DNA of 55,786 bases from Bacteroidales bacterium (GCA_016931855.1 JAFGDZ010000004.1:1-55786), one strand, 5' to 3'; shown: positions 25,756 through 35,323, counted from the first letter of the stretch. The notes: generated by a model not told the origin, from the sequence alone. Program-made: numbers and translations.

Positions 25756-26402
25756 GCGGATTGGTTAAGCAGAGCCTGTTAGACTATCCTAACCACATTG
25801 CTGCGGTTGTTTTTACCACGGGGTGCAACTTTAGGTGTGGCTACTGCCACAACCCGGCGCTGGTGCTACCGCAGCTATATTCGCAAAGCGATAGCGTCTC
25901 CGTACAGGAGGTGCTATCGTTCCTCAGCAGTAGGGTGGGGTGGCTTGATGCTGTTGTTATTACTGGCGGCGAGCCCACTTTGCATCCCCATTTGCCCGAA
26001 TTTATTGCATCGGTTAAGGCGTTGGGTTTTAGGGTAAAGTTGGATACCAATGGAACCAATCCGCTGATGCTTCAGCATTTGGTTGATTTGGGTCTAGTTG
26101 ATTTTATTGCTATGGATATTAAGCATGTGCTTACTGCCGAGCAGTATTCGCGTGTGATAGGCCTTACGGTTGAGCGCACATCGGCTATGCTTGAGAGTAT
26201 TACCGCTTCTATTGATATTATTGGAAGTAGCGGTTTGCCGCATGAGTTCCGAACGGTAATTCTGCCCAATGTACATACCCCCTGCGATAAAGCCCTAATG
26301 GCTCTACAGCTAAAAGGCTCAAGTGAGTATAGGGTTACCAGTTTTCGCGAGGGCGAAACGGTTGGTGATTACATGTTAGAAGGATCAACGCTTTATGCAT
26401 AA
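25746..26402 (+). CDS. nrdG: Anaerobic ribonucleotide reductase activating protein (radical SAM)
   Basis: 218 residues. The radical-SAM cluster motif CxxxCxxC is Cys27, Cys31 and Cys34 (CNFRCGYC). It is followed by the glycine-rich VITGGEPTLHP SAM-binding segment and LDTNGTNP. It uses a [4Fe-4S] cluster and S-adenosylmethionine to generate the glycyl radical on NrdD. Its ATG lies inside the last codons of nrdD (10-base overlap), so translation is coupled. The length is of the longer YjjW/NrdG2-like type rather than the ~155-residue E. coli NrdG. Confidence 0.95.
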   Translation: MRIGGLVKQSLLDYPNHIAAVVFTTGCNFRCGYCHNPALVLPQLYSQSDSVSVQEVLSFLSSRVGWLDAVVITGGEPTLHPHLPEFIASVKALGFRVKLDTNGTNPLMLQHLVDLGLVDFIAMDIKHVLTAEQYSRVIGLTVERTSAMLESITASIDIIGSSGLPHEFRTVILPNVHTPCDKALMALQLKGSSEYRVTSFREGETVGDYMLEGSTLYA

Positions 26403-26407
26403 TGCAA

Positions 26408-26445
26408 GCACACCCAGAACTTTGTTACGCAGGTTCTGGGTGTGC
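26408..26445. terminator. Hairpin terminator between convergent nrdG and the glycogen operon
   Basis: GCACACCCAGAAC and GTTCTGGGTGTGC form a perfect 13-bp stem with a 12-base loop. It fills the 49-base space between the nrdG stop and the convergent stop at 26452. T-runs on either side are short, so it probably serves both transcripts as a 3'-end stem. Confidence 0.8.
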
Positions 26446-26451
26446 CGTTTG

Positions 26452-29400
26452 CTATATCCACTTCATCAGCGGGAAATCCATTCTATGCGGTAGCAATGGG
26501 TTCTTGCCAAATATTCTTATGCCGCTATCAAACGCCCCGGGCTCATTGGGCGAGAACTTTAGCTGGTATGTGGCTCTGCCGTTATCAAAGTTGACTAGGT
26601 CAAACTCAAGAACCTTTTTAATGTTAACCTCTCCTTGGTTAACAGGGCCTGCCACAACTAGTTCAACTCCAATGTCGTCTGGTTGTAACCCGTCTAGGTG
26701 GAGTATCGCTTCGGCGGTGTATTCCTGTCCTTGTATTATAGGCTCCTTTAAAACATCAACTAGTTTAACTGATATTACCTCAATGTTATCCCAGCTGCGC
26801 GATACCTTCTTTTTCCATGCCGATATGTTTTTTGCCAGTTCAAAATCGTCGGCAACCATATCCTTTGTGCGGTGGAGCAGCTTGGTGTAGAACTGTTTTT
26901 GGTAGTCGCTAAGCATTCTGGTGGAGCTAAAGGCTGGGGCAATTTCGGTAATCGATTTTTTGATGTAGCCAACCCAATCATGGGGAACACCCTCATAATC
27001 CCGGTCAAAGAACGCGGGAACAATTTCGTTTTCCAGCAGGTTGTAAATGGTTTCGGCATCAAGATCGTCCTGGAACTCCTGCTCATTGTAGGTGCGCTCC
27101 TCGGGCAGCGCCCAGCCTGCATTGGGCTTATAGGCCTCAACCCACCAGCCATCAAGCACGCTAAAGTGCAGGGTTCCGTTCATAACCGCTTTCATTCCGC
27201 TAGTTCCCGATGCCTCAAGCGGTCGGGTAGGGGTGTTCATCCAAATATCAACCCCTTGTACCATAACCCGTGCTAGCTCGCTGTCGTAGTTCTGAAGGAA
27301 GAGCACTTTACCAATAAACTCGGGGTCTTTAGATATCTCAACAATGCGCTTAATTAAGTCCTGTCCCGCTTTGTCGTTAGGGTGTGCCTTACCCGCAAAA
27401 ATAAACTGTACGGGTTTGTCGGGGTTGTTCACAATTTTGCTTAGCCGGTTAAGGTCGCGCAGTAGCAGGTGTGCTCGCTTGTAGGTTGCAAACCTTCGGG
27501 CAAAGCCTATGGTAAGTGCGTCGTCGCGTAGGTTCTCTTTTATATCGATAACATTTTTGGGGCTCTCATACTTAATGGCGTGTGGGTTAGAGAGGCGTTG
27601 CCTAATGTTATCGAGTAGCTTTTTCCTAAGCATCGATTTGGTTTTCCATATCTGCTGGTCTGGTGTTTCGGTAATGTTTTCCCAAACGGGCACTTTACTT
27701 TTGGTCTCCATAATGGTGCGCCACTCCGCCGATGTCCAAGTAGGGTAGTGAACCCCGTTGGTTACATGGCTAACGTGCAGCTCGGAGGGGAAGTAGCCTG
27801 GCCATAAGCCCGCAAACATGTCTCTGCTCACCTTGCCGTGTAGCTCGCTAACGCCATTCACTTCTTGGGCAAGGTTGGTGGCAAGGTAGCTCATGGAGAA
27901 GTTCTCTGTTCTGTTCCCTGGGATTAATCGGCCTAAATCCATAAACTGTTCCCACGTAATCTTTAGCCTGTCGGGGTAGTGAGCCATGTAGGTACGAATC
28001 ATATCCTCGGGGAATGAGTCGTGCCCTGCGGGTACGGGCGTGTGTGTGGTGAACAGGCTCGATGCGCGTACCACCTCAAGCGACTCGTTAAATGATAGCT
28101 TATCGTTAAGAATTAGCTCGCGCAGCCGTTCAAGTCCTGTAAATGCGGCGTGTCCCTCGTTTAGGTGATAAATGCAGGCTTTTATGCCCAGTTTGTTGAG
28201 TGCTCTAATTCCGCCAATGCCTAGCAGCATTTCCTGTTTAAGGCGGTTTTCCCAGTCGCCGCCGTAAAGGTGGTGGGTTATTGAGCGGTCGGCTGGTTGG
28301 TTCTCCTCAATTTCTGTGTCAAGTAGGTAAAGCTCGGTTCGTCCCACGTCAACGCGCCAAATCCTTGCGCTCACGTTTCGCCCGGGGAAGGCAATGCTAA
28401 TGGTTTTCCATGTGCCATCGGGTTCTCTTACGGGAGCGGCAACGGTTTGGGCAAAGTTCTGCTGCTCGTAAACGTTAACCTGTTGTCCTGTTGAGGAGAG
28501 CTGTTGTGTAAAGTAGCCGTACTTGTAGTACAGTCCAACTCCAACAATTTTTACGTTCTGATCCGATGCTTCTTTAAGGTAGTCGCCAGCAAGTATCCCT
28601 AGTCCTCCCGAGTAGGTTTTAAGCGATACGTGAAGCCCAAATTCCATGCTAAAATAGGCAACGCATGGTTCTGTTTGCTGCTGCTTTAGGTTCATGTAAT
28701 TGGTAAACTCCTTGTAAACGGTGCTTAACTTGGCTACAAACACGGGGTTGTCTTCCAGCTCGTGGAAACGCGTTAGGCTAATTTGGTCTAAAAGGGCAAT
28801 GGGGTTTTGCTCGCTCCTTTCCCATAAATCGGGGTCGATGCACTGGAACAGCTCAATGGCATTTGGATTCCAGCTCCACCAAAGGTTTTTTGATAGCTCC
28901 TCAAGTGCCGATAGCTTTTTAGGGATGCTCTTTTGTACCAGTACCCTAACCCATTGGGGTTGGCTTAGCTGGAATTTGCGCTCAATAATGGGTCCGGCAT
29001 CCTCGTGCTCCTTTTCAACAAAGAGTTTGGTGCGGTCAAACGTTTTGCGCAAAGCGATATCGTAAGCTTGGTAGTAGTATTGAATTAGGTTTTCCCAAAG
29101 TGCAATTTTAGAGGCGTTGTAGGCATTGGTTCTAATTACTTCTCTGTTGTTGCGCTCAAGGGCGTCCATGCTTTTTATTGCCTTGGCTATGGTCTCAACT
29201 ACTTCTTGGTCGTTGCTGTCGGTTCTCTTAATAACAACGGCGCCTGGGTGCTCCTCTTTCATGTGGGTGTTCACCCAAAGCCCAAATCCCGCTAGGGTTG
29301 TAGTAATTGTAGGAACGTGGAAGGCAAGGCTTTCTAGTGGTGTGTAGCCCCAAGGTTCGTAGTACGATGGGAATATGCTAAGATCCATGCCAATTAGTAG

Positions 29401-30690
29401 GTCGTAGTAGTGTAGGTTAAATATCCCATCGTTACCGTTGAGGTAGCAGGGGGCAAAAAATATCTTAACCTTGTCGGTTGATGCGTTAAGCAGCCCAACG
29501 CTCTTTATTCTGTTAAGGATTGGGTCGTACTCTGGGTCTATTAGGTAGTGGGTAAGATGCGTGTCGCTTAGTACAATGATGTTTTCGTTGGATTTTTCCT
29601 GAAGGTTCTTAAAAACATCCTTTCTGGGGCCGTGATGATTTGCTGGTATCATAATAAAAGCCAGGACCTCATGGTTTAGGTTGTTGCTCTTGTTGAGCTC
29701 TCCTAGGGCATCAATAAAAATGTCAAGTCCTTTGTTCTTAAACTCGTACCTGCCGCCAATGCCAACTAGTAGCGAATTTTTTGACACATCGTGTGCTAAA
29801 AGTGCTTCGGCTACTTCGTAGCATTTCACCTTTGCCTCAATGCGCCGGAGGTTAAACTCTTCGGGTTCGGGTACAAAACGGTCCTCAAATCCATTGGGTG
29901 TAACTAGGTCAACCTCTTTTTTGTGGAACTGGGCGCATTCCTTTGCGGTGATATTGCTAACGGTGGTGTAGCAGTCGGCCTCTACAGCCGACACCTTTTC
30001 CAGCGATTGCTTAGATATAACATTAAACTCCTTTGCTTTAGCATCGGGGTCGTACTTCTCTAGGTTATCGTATAGCGGTTGCCCATTGCCTGCAATGGAG
30101 CGGCCAAGAACTGTGGCGTGCGTAGTGAAAATGGTGCCAATTTGGGGCATTGTGCTTTTTAGGTACAGAAGCCCTGTGCCTGTCATCCACTCGTGGAACT
30201 GAGCTACCACCCTGTGCCTTAGGCTCAGCTGGTGGCGCGTAAAGCTCTCAATTACTTTCCCTGCGGCGTAGCCAAACAGGGCTGGCTCTACATAGTCCCA
30301 TTGCCCCGATAGGGAGTCGAGCTTAAACTGATCCCAGAAGAATTTGAATATCTCGTTTTTTTGGGAGAAGAAGGGGGTAAAGTCCACCATTATGGCAATG
30401 GGATTACCAACCACGTTCCATCGGCCAATCCTAACGCGTATCCCTTCGCTCATGGCTTTTATGCGCCACTGCGCAAAGAGCTGCTGATCCTCGGTAAACT
30501 CAGGGTTGCGCTCGGTATCGCGCCATACGTCGGGGCCAATTAGTATGTAGTTGTCACTCAACTCGCCGTAAAGGGTTGATGCCTTTGTTGATATTACCGT
30601 GTGGATTCCTCCCACTTTATTGCAAACTTCCCAGCTTACCTCAAAAAGGTAATCGGGATGTACCAACTTCTCTTCCATAGTTTTTGTCAT
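26452..30690 (-). CDS. Glycogen synthase (GT3)-alpha-glucan phosphorylase (GT35) fusion protein
   Basis: 1412 residues joining two enzymes of opposite direction. Residues 1 to about 565 form a GT3 glycogen-synthase domain (LFEVSWEVCNKVGGIHTV at the nucleotide-sugar site, FPSYYEPWGYTPLESLA near the catalytic Glu). From about 575 a DUF3417-type helical start (LSKNLWWSWNP) leads into a short-type alpha-glucan phosphorylase with YFSMEFGLH, HLNEGHAAF and EASGTSGMK, where Lys1167 should carry pyridoxal phosphate. The last ~110 residues form a beta-rich C-domain. The synthase adds glucose from a nucleotide sugar; the phosphorylase releases glucose 1-phosphate. It is the last gene of the operon with GH57, GT4 and debranching enzyme. 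This layout is known in Bacteroidota, though little studied. Confidence 0.93.
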   Translation of the reverse strand: MTKTMEEKLVHPDYLFEVSWEVCNKVGGIHTVISTKASTLYGELSDNYILIGPDVWRDTERNPEFTEDQQLFAQWRIKAMSEGIRVRIGRWNVVGNPIAIMVDFTPFFSQKNEIFKFFWDQFKLDSLSGQWDYVEPALFGYAAGKVIESFTRHQLSLRHRVVAQFHEWMTGTGLLYLKSTMPQIGTIFTTHATVLGRSIAGNGQPLYDNLEKYDPDAKAKEFNVISKQSLEKVSAVEADCYTTVSNITAKECAQFHKKEVDLVTPNGFEDRFVPEPEEFNLRRIEAKVKCYEVAEALLAHDVSKNSLLVGIGGRYEFKNKGLDIFIDALGELNKSNNLNHEVLAFIMIPANHHGPRKDVFKNLQEKSNENIIVLSDTHLTHYLIDPEYDPILNRIKSVGLLNASTDKVKIFFAPCYLNGNDGIFNLHYYDLLIGMDLSIFPSYYEPWGYTPLESLAFHVPTITTTLAGFGLWVNTHMKEEHPGAVVIKRTDSNDQEVVETIAKAIKSMDALERNNREVIRTNAYNASKIALWENLIQYYYQAYDIALRKTFDRTKLFVEKEHEDAGPIIERKFQLSQPQWVRVLVQKSIPKKLSALEELSKNLWWSWNPNAIELFQCIDPDLWERSEQNPIALLDQISLTRFHELEDNPVFVAKLSTVYKEFTNYMNLKQQQTEPCVAYFSMEFGLHVSLKTYSGGLGILAGDYLKEASDQNVKIVGVGLYYKYGYFTQQLSSTGQQVNVYEQQNFAQTVAAPVREPDGTWKTISIAFPGRNVSARIWRVDVGRTELYLLDTEIEENQPADRSITHHLYGGDWENRLKQEMLLGIGGIRALNKLGIKACIYHLNEGHAAFTGLERLRELILNDKLSFNESLEVVRASSLFTTHTPVPAGHDSFPEDMIRTYMAHYPDRLKITWEQFMDLGRLIPGNRTENFSMSYLATNLAQEVNGVSELHGKVSRDMFAGLWPGYFPSELHVSHVTNGVHYPTWTSAEWRTIMETKSKVPVWENITETPDQQIWKTKSMLRKKLLDNIRQRLSNPHAIKYESPKNVIDIKENLRDDALTIGFARRFATYKRAHLLLRDLNRLSKIVNNPDKPVQFIFAGKAHPNDKAGQDLIKRIVEISKDPEFIGKVLFLQNYDSELARVMVQGVDIWMNTPTRPLEASGTSGMKAVMNGTLHFSVLDGWWVEAYKPNAGWALPEERTYNEQEFQDDLDAETIYNLLENEIVPAFFDRDYEGVPHDWVGYIKKSITEIAPAFSSTRMLSDYQKQFYTKLLHRTKDMVADDFELAKNISAWKKKVSRSWDNIEVISVKLVDVLKEPIIQGQEYTAEAILHLDGLQPDDIGVELVVAGPVNQGEVNIKKVLEFDLVNFDNGRATYQLKFSPNEPGAFDSGIRIFGKNPLLPHRMDFPLMKWI

Positions 30691-30734
30691 TTGGTTAGGT
30701 GTTAAGTAATAGGAACGTTTAGTTTACAGTTCCC

Positions 30735-32042
30735 TTAACCTCTCTGTTTCTTCTTTAAGGCTTTAAGCTGCTTTAGCTTTTCCTCGTAATCCTTAATGGT
30801 GATGTCTATAACCTCTGGGTTTAGCATATTTCCTGCCTCTTCGGTTTGTAGCTCTTGGTGGGCTGTTTTAACCCTTAGAGTAAAATCGCTTAGCGCATTC
30901 ATGTAGTTAATAAATGCTTCGTAGGGGGTATCGTATGGGTTAAAGTACTTGTGAACATCGCCATCGCTAAACCACTTTGTGCACATGTAGTAGAAATGGT
31001 CGCTGGTTTGCAGTAGCTTCCAGTCGCGTAGAAGCGCAGGGTTGTTCAGCTGATATACGGTGTCGGAAATCTTGTAGAGGTTGTTAAAGGCCTCTTCCTG
31101 CATCTCGTTTCCAAGCCATGCGGTAAGGTCGCGCTCCTCGTCGGCCCAGGATATGGGGTGTGGTACATGCATTGGGGCAATGGGCTGATGCTTTTGGGCT
31201 GCCTCGGCTGGGGTAAGAAACTCAAATTGGGAGTCGGAGAATACCCTTGCTGGTAGCGCCTTCATAAAATCAAAAATACCTGTTTCTGCCCACTGGTGCT
31301 CTCCAAAGGTTTCGTAGTCCATAAATAGGTTAACAATCTCCTCCTTTTCGTCGATATTGTTTAGCCAGTTAACGTACTTTTCGGTGGTTAGCGGCCACTC
31401 GCTCCACTCCCTGTTGGAGAATCGGAAGGCGATATCATCACTAAGCCTAAAATTTTTTAGGAGTAGCTTTAGCTTTGGGTTTATGGCGTTTGTGTATAGA
31501 AAGTTGGAACTTTTCCATCCCAAAATGTGTTTTGCTCCCTCGGTTAGCATGGCTCTGTAGCCCATTGATGCTACCATTTCGCCAATGGAGTCGGAGTATA
31601 TTAGCTCTGTGTTGCGGAATGTTGTTGGATTTTGCCCAAATAGCTCCCTAATCATTGTGGTTTGTCGGGTTACCTGGCGCTTAAACTCCTCTTTCGATTT
31701 TAGCGCCGACAAGGAGTGGGCGTAGGTTTCGGCAATAAACTCCACGCTTCCCGTTTCGGCTAATCGCTTAAAGCTCTCCAGCACCTCGGGTGCGTACATC
31801 TCAAATTGCTCAAGTGCGGTGCCCGATATGGAGTACGATATTTTAAAGCGCTTACCGTACTCGTTAATTAAATCAAGCAGGAGCTTATTGGTTGGGAGGT
31901 AGCACTTTTCGGCAACTTTACGCATTATGGATCGATTGGCAAAATCGTCGAAGTAGGAGTGGTTTTGCCCTATATCGAAGAAGCGGTAGCGGCGTAGCCT
32001 AAATGGTTGATGTACCTGAAAGTAGAAGCATATAGTTTTCAT
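30735..32042 (-). CDS. GH57 family alpha-amylase/glucan-processing enzyme
   Basis: 435 residues in one GH57 (beta/alpha)7 unit. The N-terminal HQP (11-13) is motif 1. Glu146 in TFRNTELIYSD is the expected nucleophile and Asp242 in FMDYETFGEHQW the acid/base. Helical C-terminal residues (KDYEEKLKQLKALKKK) may be an oligomerisation tail. GH57 enzymes cleave or transfer alpha-1,4 (or branch alpha-1,6) glucosyl links. The position between the synthase-phosphorylase fusion and a GT4 makes an intracellular role in glycogen turnover or branching likely. No signal peptide is seen. Confidence 0.93.
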   Translation of the reverse strand: MKTICFYFQVHQPFRLRRYRFFDIGQNHSYFDDFANRSIMRKVAEKCYLPTNKLLLDLINEYGKRFKISYSISGTALEQFEMYAPEVLESFKRLAETGSVEFIAETYAHSLSALKSKEEFKRQVTRQTTMIRELFGQNPTTFRNTELIYSDSIGEMVASMGYRAMLTEGAKHILGWKSSNFLYTNAINPKLKLLLKNFRLSDDIAFRFSNREWSEWPLTTEKYVNWLNNIDEKEEIVNLFMDYETFGEHQWAETGIFDFMKALPARVFSDSQFEFLTPAEAAQKHQPIAPMHVPHPISWADEERDLTAWLGNEMQEEAFNNLYKISDTVYQLNNPALLRDWKLLQTSDHFYYMCTKWFSDGDVHKYFNPYDTPYEAFINYMNALSDFTLRVKTAHQELQTEEAGNMLNPEVIDITIKDYEEKLKQLKALKKKQRG

Positions 32043-32090
32043 TCGTTTGGCTGGTTTGTGGTTAATCGTAGGTATTGAAATGTATAGGTG

Positions 32091-33371
32091 CTATATGGAG
32101 GCCTTGTAAATTTCTTTTACTTCAAAGGCGGCATTCTCCCATTTTAAGCTATCAACCTCTTCCTGCCCGTGCTTGATAAAGAAGTTCGATAGCGATTGGT
32201 AGTTAAGTAGCCCGTATATAGCATCGGCCATGGCATCTACATCCCAAAAGTCAATTTTTATACCGTGCTTAAGTATTTCGGCTACGCCCGATTGCTTTGA
32301 TATGATTACTGGTACATTACTTTTCATTGCTTCTAGCGGGCTTATGCCAAACGGCTCCGATACCGATGGCATAACGTACACATCGCTCATGGAAAACATG
32401 CGCGGCACATCGGAGCCTTTTAGGAAGCCTGTAAAGTGGAACTTATCGGAGATCCCAAGCTCGGCTACGCGCCTAATCATCCGGTTTAGCATATCGCCGC
32501 TGCCTGCCATAACAAAGCGCACGTTGCTGTACTTTTTCAGAACCTTATTGGCGGCTTCAACAAAGTAGTCGGGCCCTTTCTGAAAGGTTACCCTGCCTAA
32601 AAAGGTTACCACCTTTTCGGGAACGGTTTTGTTTGCCTGTCCTAATGGGTTGCCATTGCGAAACTCAACGGCATTGTGAACGGTTACCACCTTGTTTGGG
32701 TCTATGCCGTAGCGGGTAATAACTATGTTGCGGGTAAGGTTGCTAACGGTTATAACCTTATCGGCCATTTCCATTCCTTTGCGCTCAATGTCGTAAACCA
32801 CTTGGTTTACGTTCTCGCCGCTGCGGTCAAACTCCGTTGCATGAACATGTATCACCAACGGTTTGCCCGATGTTAGCTTGGCCGATATCCCTGCGGGGTA
32901 GGTTAGCCAGTCGTGGGCATGTATAACGTCAAACTGTTCTTTGGCGGCTATGGTGGCGGCTATGTACGAGTAGCGAAGCACCTCTTGCATTAGATCCTTG
33001 CCGTATGCACCAGAGAACTTAAACTTTCTGCCGTAGGTACTCTCTTTAATATCTATTCCAACAGGGATTGATTGGCTAATTAGCCGTTGGAACACTTCGG
33101 GGTCAAGGTAGGGTATAAGGTTTGATCCAACCTCAATGTAGCTAACCCGCTCCCAGAACTCTTTTAGTTCAATGTCGGTTAGGCCAACCTCAATATCTTC
33201 GGCCGATACAAGCCTAAGCGCGCTTTTATCCTCGTCGCCAAAGGCCTTGGGCACAACAAACACTACGCTAACCTTGTGCCTGGCAAGGCCTTTGGTAAGC
33301 CCAAAGCAAGCGGTGCCTAACCCTCCTGTTATGTGTGGTGGAAATTCCCACCCAAACATTAGCACTCTCAT
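32091..33371 (-). CDS. GT4 glycosyltransferase of the glycogen operon
   Basis: 426 residues with two Rossmann halves. The N-terminal half has FPPHITGGLGTACFGL and HAHDWLTYPAG; the C-terminal half has the nucleotide-sugar site PSVSEPFGISPLEAM with the Glu-x7-Glu pair and VTFLGRVTFQKGPDYF. It retains the GT4 retaining-fold pattern seen in bacterial starch/glycogen synthases and mannosyltransferases. It overlaps the debranching gene by 4 bases (ATGA) and precedes GH57 by 48 bases. It may add or initiate alpha-glucan chains alongside the GT3 synthase; exact donor and acceptor are not readable. Confidence 0.9.
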   Translation of the reverse strand: MRVLMFGWEFPPHITGGLGTACFGLTKGLARHKVSVVFVVPKAFGDEDKSALRLVSAEDIEVGLTDIELKEFWERVSYIEVGSNLIPYLDPEVFQRLISQSIPVGIDIKESTYGRKFKFSGAYGKDLMQEVLRYSYIAATIAAKEQFDVIHAHDWLTYPAGISAKLTSGKPLVIHVHATEFDRSGENVNQVVYDIERKGMEMADKVITVSNLTRNIVITRYGIDPNKVVTVHNAVEFRNGNPLGQANKTVPEKVVTFLGRVTFQKGPDYFVEAANKVLKKYSNVRFVMAGSGDMLNRMIRRVAELGISDKFHFTGFLKGSDVPRMFSMSDVYVMPSVSEPFGISPLEAMKSNVPVIISKQSGVAEILKHGIKIDFWDVDAMADAIYGLLNYQSLSNFFIKHGQEEVDSLKWENAAFEVKEIYKASI

Positions 33372-35323
33372 ACTTCTGGGCTTTTATCGTGTTGTTCAAC
33401 CATCCTTATTATTCTTAGCGTTTCGGCTACGCTCCAGGCCTGCGATACTGCTCCGCATGGTCGTTGAGGTGGATCCCCGTCAAAAATCTCGGATATTGAG
33501 CAAATGCCATATCTGTTAACTTCTTCTTTTAATTCTTCAACCAGCGTTTTGGCTACGCTTATTGCTGCTTGTGGGTCTATGGTTAGGTATGCCTCAATAA
33601 AATGACCCGATAGCCATGGCCAAACAGTTCCTTGGTGGTATGCGGTATCACGGCTTGCTTGGTCGCCCTCGTACCTGCCGTGGTATGCAGGGTTTTTGGG
33701 AGCAAGGGTTCGTAATCCTTTTGGTGTAAGTAGTTCACGTTCAATGGAAACTATTATGCCTCGTTTCATTTCATCGGTTATGGGGCTGTATGGGAGCGAT
33801 GCGGCAAATATTTGGTTTGGCCTAACAAACATGTTTTGCCCTTCTTCGTCAACATAATCGGCTAAGTAGCCAAGCTTGTCGTTCCAGAATGCTTTGGAGA
33901 AGTTTTCCTTAACAAGTTGAGCAATAGGTTCCCACTCCTTGGTAAACTTGTTGTCCTTGTTGTGCTTGGCTAGTTCAATGGTAAACATAATGGCGTTGTA
34001 CCATAGTGCGTTAATCTCAACGGCATAACCAATACGGGGTGTAACGGGCTTGCCGCAAACTACGGCATCCATCCAGGTAAGGGCAAATCCTTTCTCCCCA
34101 GCCCAGATAAGGCCGTTGTTGTGCATTTTTATGTTAAAGGGAAGCCCATTCCGGTAGGCGGTAAGAATTTGCTTCATCTTTTTGCCGTAATCTTTCCAAA
34201 CCTGCACGCTGTCGGCGGTGTACTTAGCGTATTGCTGAACTGCCCAGAAATACCACAGCGGGGCATCAACGGAGTTAAACGCTGCTGCGGTGTGTTTCCC
34301 TACGTTTGGGAATAGGCCGTCCTTTAGCTCGTTGGACATGGTGTCTAGTACATCCTTGCAGGTTTTAGGGTTATTGTTGCAAAGGGTTAGCCCAGGTAGA
34401 GCGATAAAGGTGTCGCGTCCCCAGCGGCCAAACCAGGGGAAGCCAGCAATAATTTCGGTGTGCTTTCCCTTGCCCACAATAAACTGGTTGGCAGCGTTAA
34501 ATAGGCATTTTTTAAAGCAGTTTTTGGCGGGGCGGCGTTCAATTTCTGCATTAAACTTTTTTGTGAGCATCGTAGTTTTTTGCTCGGTAGTTGATGCGGA
34601 TAGTATTACCGATTCCCCTTTCTTAATGGATAGCTCAAAGTAGCCAGGAACAAAAAGGTCTTCGTGCCCATCGTACCCGCGCCAAACCTCCTCCTTGTAC
34701 TCAATGTTGTAGTACCAATCGGGCGATGCAATAAACTCTGCTTTTTTGTTTGTTTGCAGATGAAGGTATGGAAAACCCTTGTAGAGCTTGTACTTTACCC
34801 CGTTGTCTATTTCGGTGTAATGCGTATTGGCCCACATGTTGGCTTTGGATAGCTTGTGCGCATTCCTAAATGCAAGGAAAGGCTTAAGGCGGAGCTTTGT
34901 GGGGCTGTGCGCCTCTTTAAGGGTGTAGCGTATTAGTATTTGCTCCTCGTTGTGTACAAAAAGTAGCTCTTTTTCAAGGATTACTCCACCAACCCGGTAG
35001 GTTACCTTTGGGGTTGGCTCGTAGCTAAAATCAACAATATATTTGTGGCCCCTTGGTTCGTAAATGCCAGGGTAGCGATGTATTCCAAGGTTAAACGCTT
35101 GCTCGTGTTGTATTACCGTATCGTCAACGCTTGAGAGCAGAACATGGTTCTCTCCATCAAACTCATCAAGGGGAACAACCATTAACCCGTGATACTTACG
35201 TGTGTTGCAAAGTACAATAGTAGTGCTGAAATATCCACCCGCCCTGTTGGTGCTAAGAATCTCTCTGTTTAGCGAGTACTCAAGGTTAACCAGGGACTCC
35301 TTGTCGAATTCCAAGTACTTCAT
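33368..35323 (-). CDS. Glycogen debranching enzyme (amylo-alpha-1,6-glucosidase, GH133-like)
   Basis: 651 residues from the ATG at 35323, preferred over an in-frame upstream start at 35368 because GAAGGA lies just before it. The N-terminal beta-rich domain (NRAGGYFSTTIVLCNTRKYHGL) is the bacterial-type debranching N-domain. The C-terminal (alpha/alpha)6 barrel carries FPWFGRWGRDTFIALPG, TWMDA and AYHQGTVWPWLSG, which hold the catalytic acids. It removes alpha-1,6 branches so phosphorylase can continue. It leads the operon and overlaps GT4 by 4 bases. A 106-base spacer separates it from the divergent TlpA-like genes. Confidence 0.95.
   Translation of the reverse strand: MKYLEFDKESLVNLEYSLNREILSTNRAGGYFSTTIVLCNTRKYHGLMVVPLDEFDGENHVLLSSVDDTVIQHEQAFNLGIHRYPGIYEPRGHKYIVDFSYEPTPKVTYRVGGVILEKELLFVHNEEQILIRYTLKEAHSPTKLRLKPFLAFRNAHKLSKANMWANTHYTEIDNGVKYKLYKGFPYLHLQTNKKAEFIASPDWYYNIEYKEEVWRGYDGHEDLFVPGYFELSIKKGESVILSASTTEQKTTMLTKKFNAEIERRPAKNCFKKCLFNAANQFIVGKGKHTEIIAGFPWFGRWGRDTFIALPGLTLCNNNPKTCKDVLDTMSNELKDGLFPNVGKHTAAAFNSVDAPLWYFWAVQQYAKYTADSVQVWKDYGKKMKQILTAYRNGLPFNIKMHNNGLIWAGEKGFALTWMDAVVCGKPVTPRIGYAVEINALWYNAIMFTIELAKHNKDNKFTKEWEPIAQLVKENFSKAFWNDKLGYLADYVDEEGQNMFVRPNQIFAASLPYSPITDEMKRGIIVSIERELLTPKGLRTLAPKNPAYHGRYEGDQASRDTAYHQGTVWPWLSGHFIEAYLTIDPQAAISVAKTLVEELKEEVNRYGICSISEIFDGDPPQRPCGAVSQAWSVAETLRIIRMVEQHDKSPEV

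Noticed and set aside
26452-35323. Prediction that the cluster is a secreted starch-degradation locus
   Set aside because: None of the four proteins shows a signal peptide; an intracellular glycogen operon fits better.
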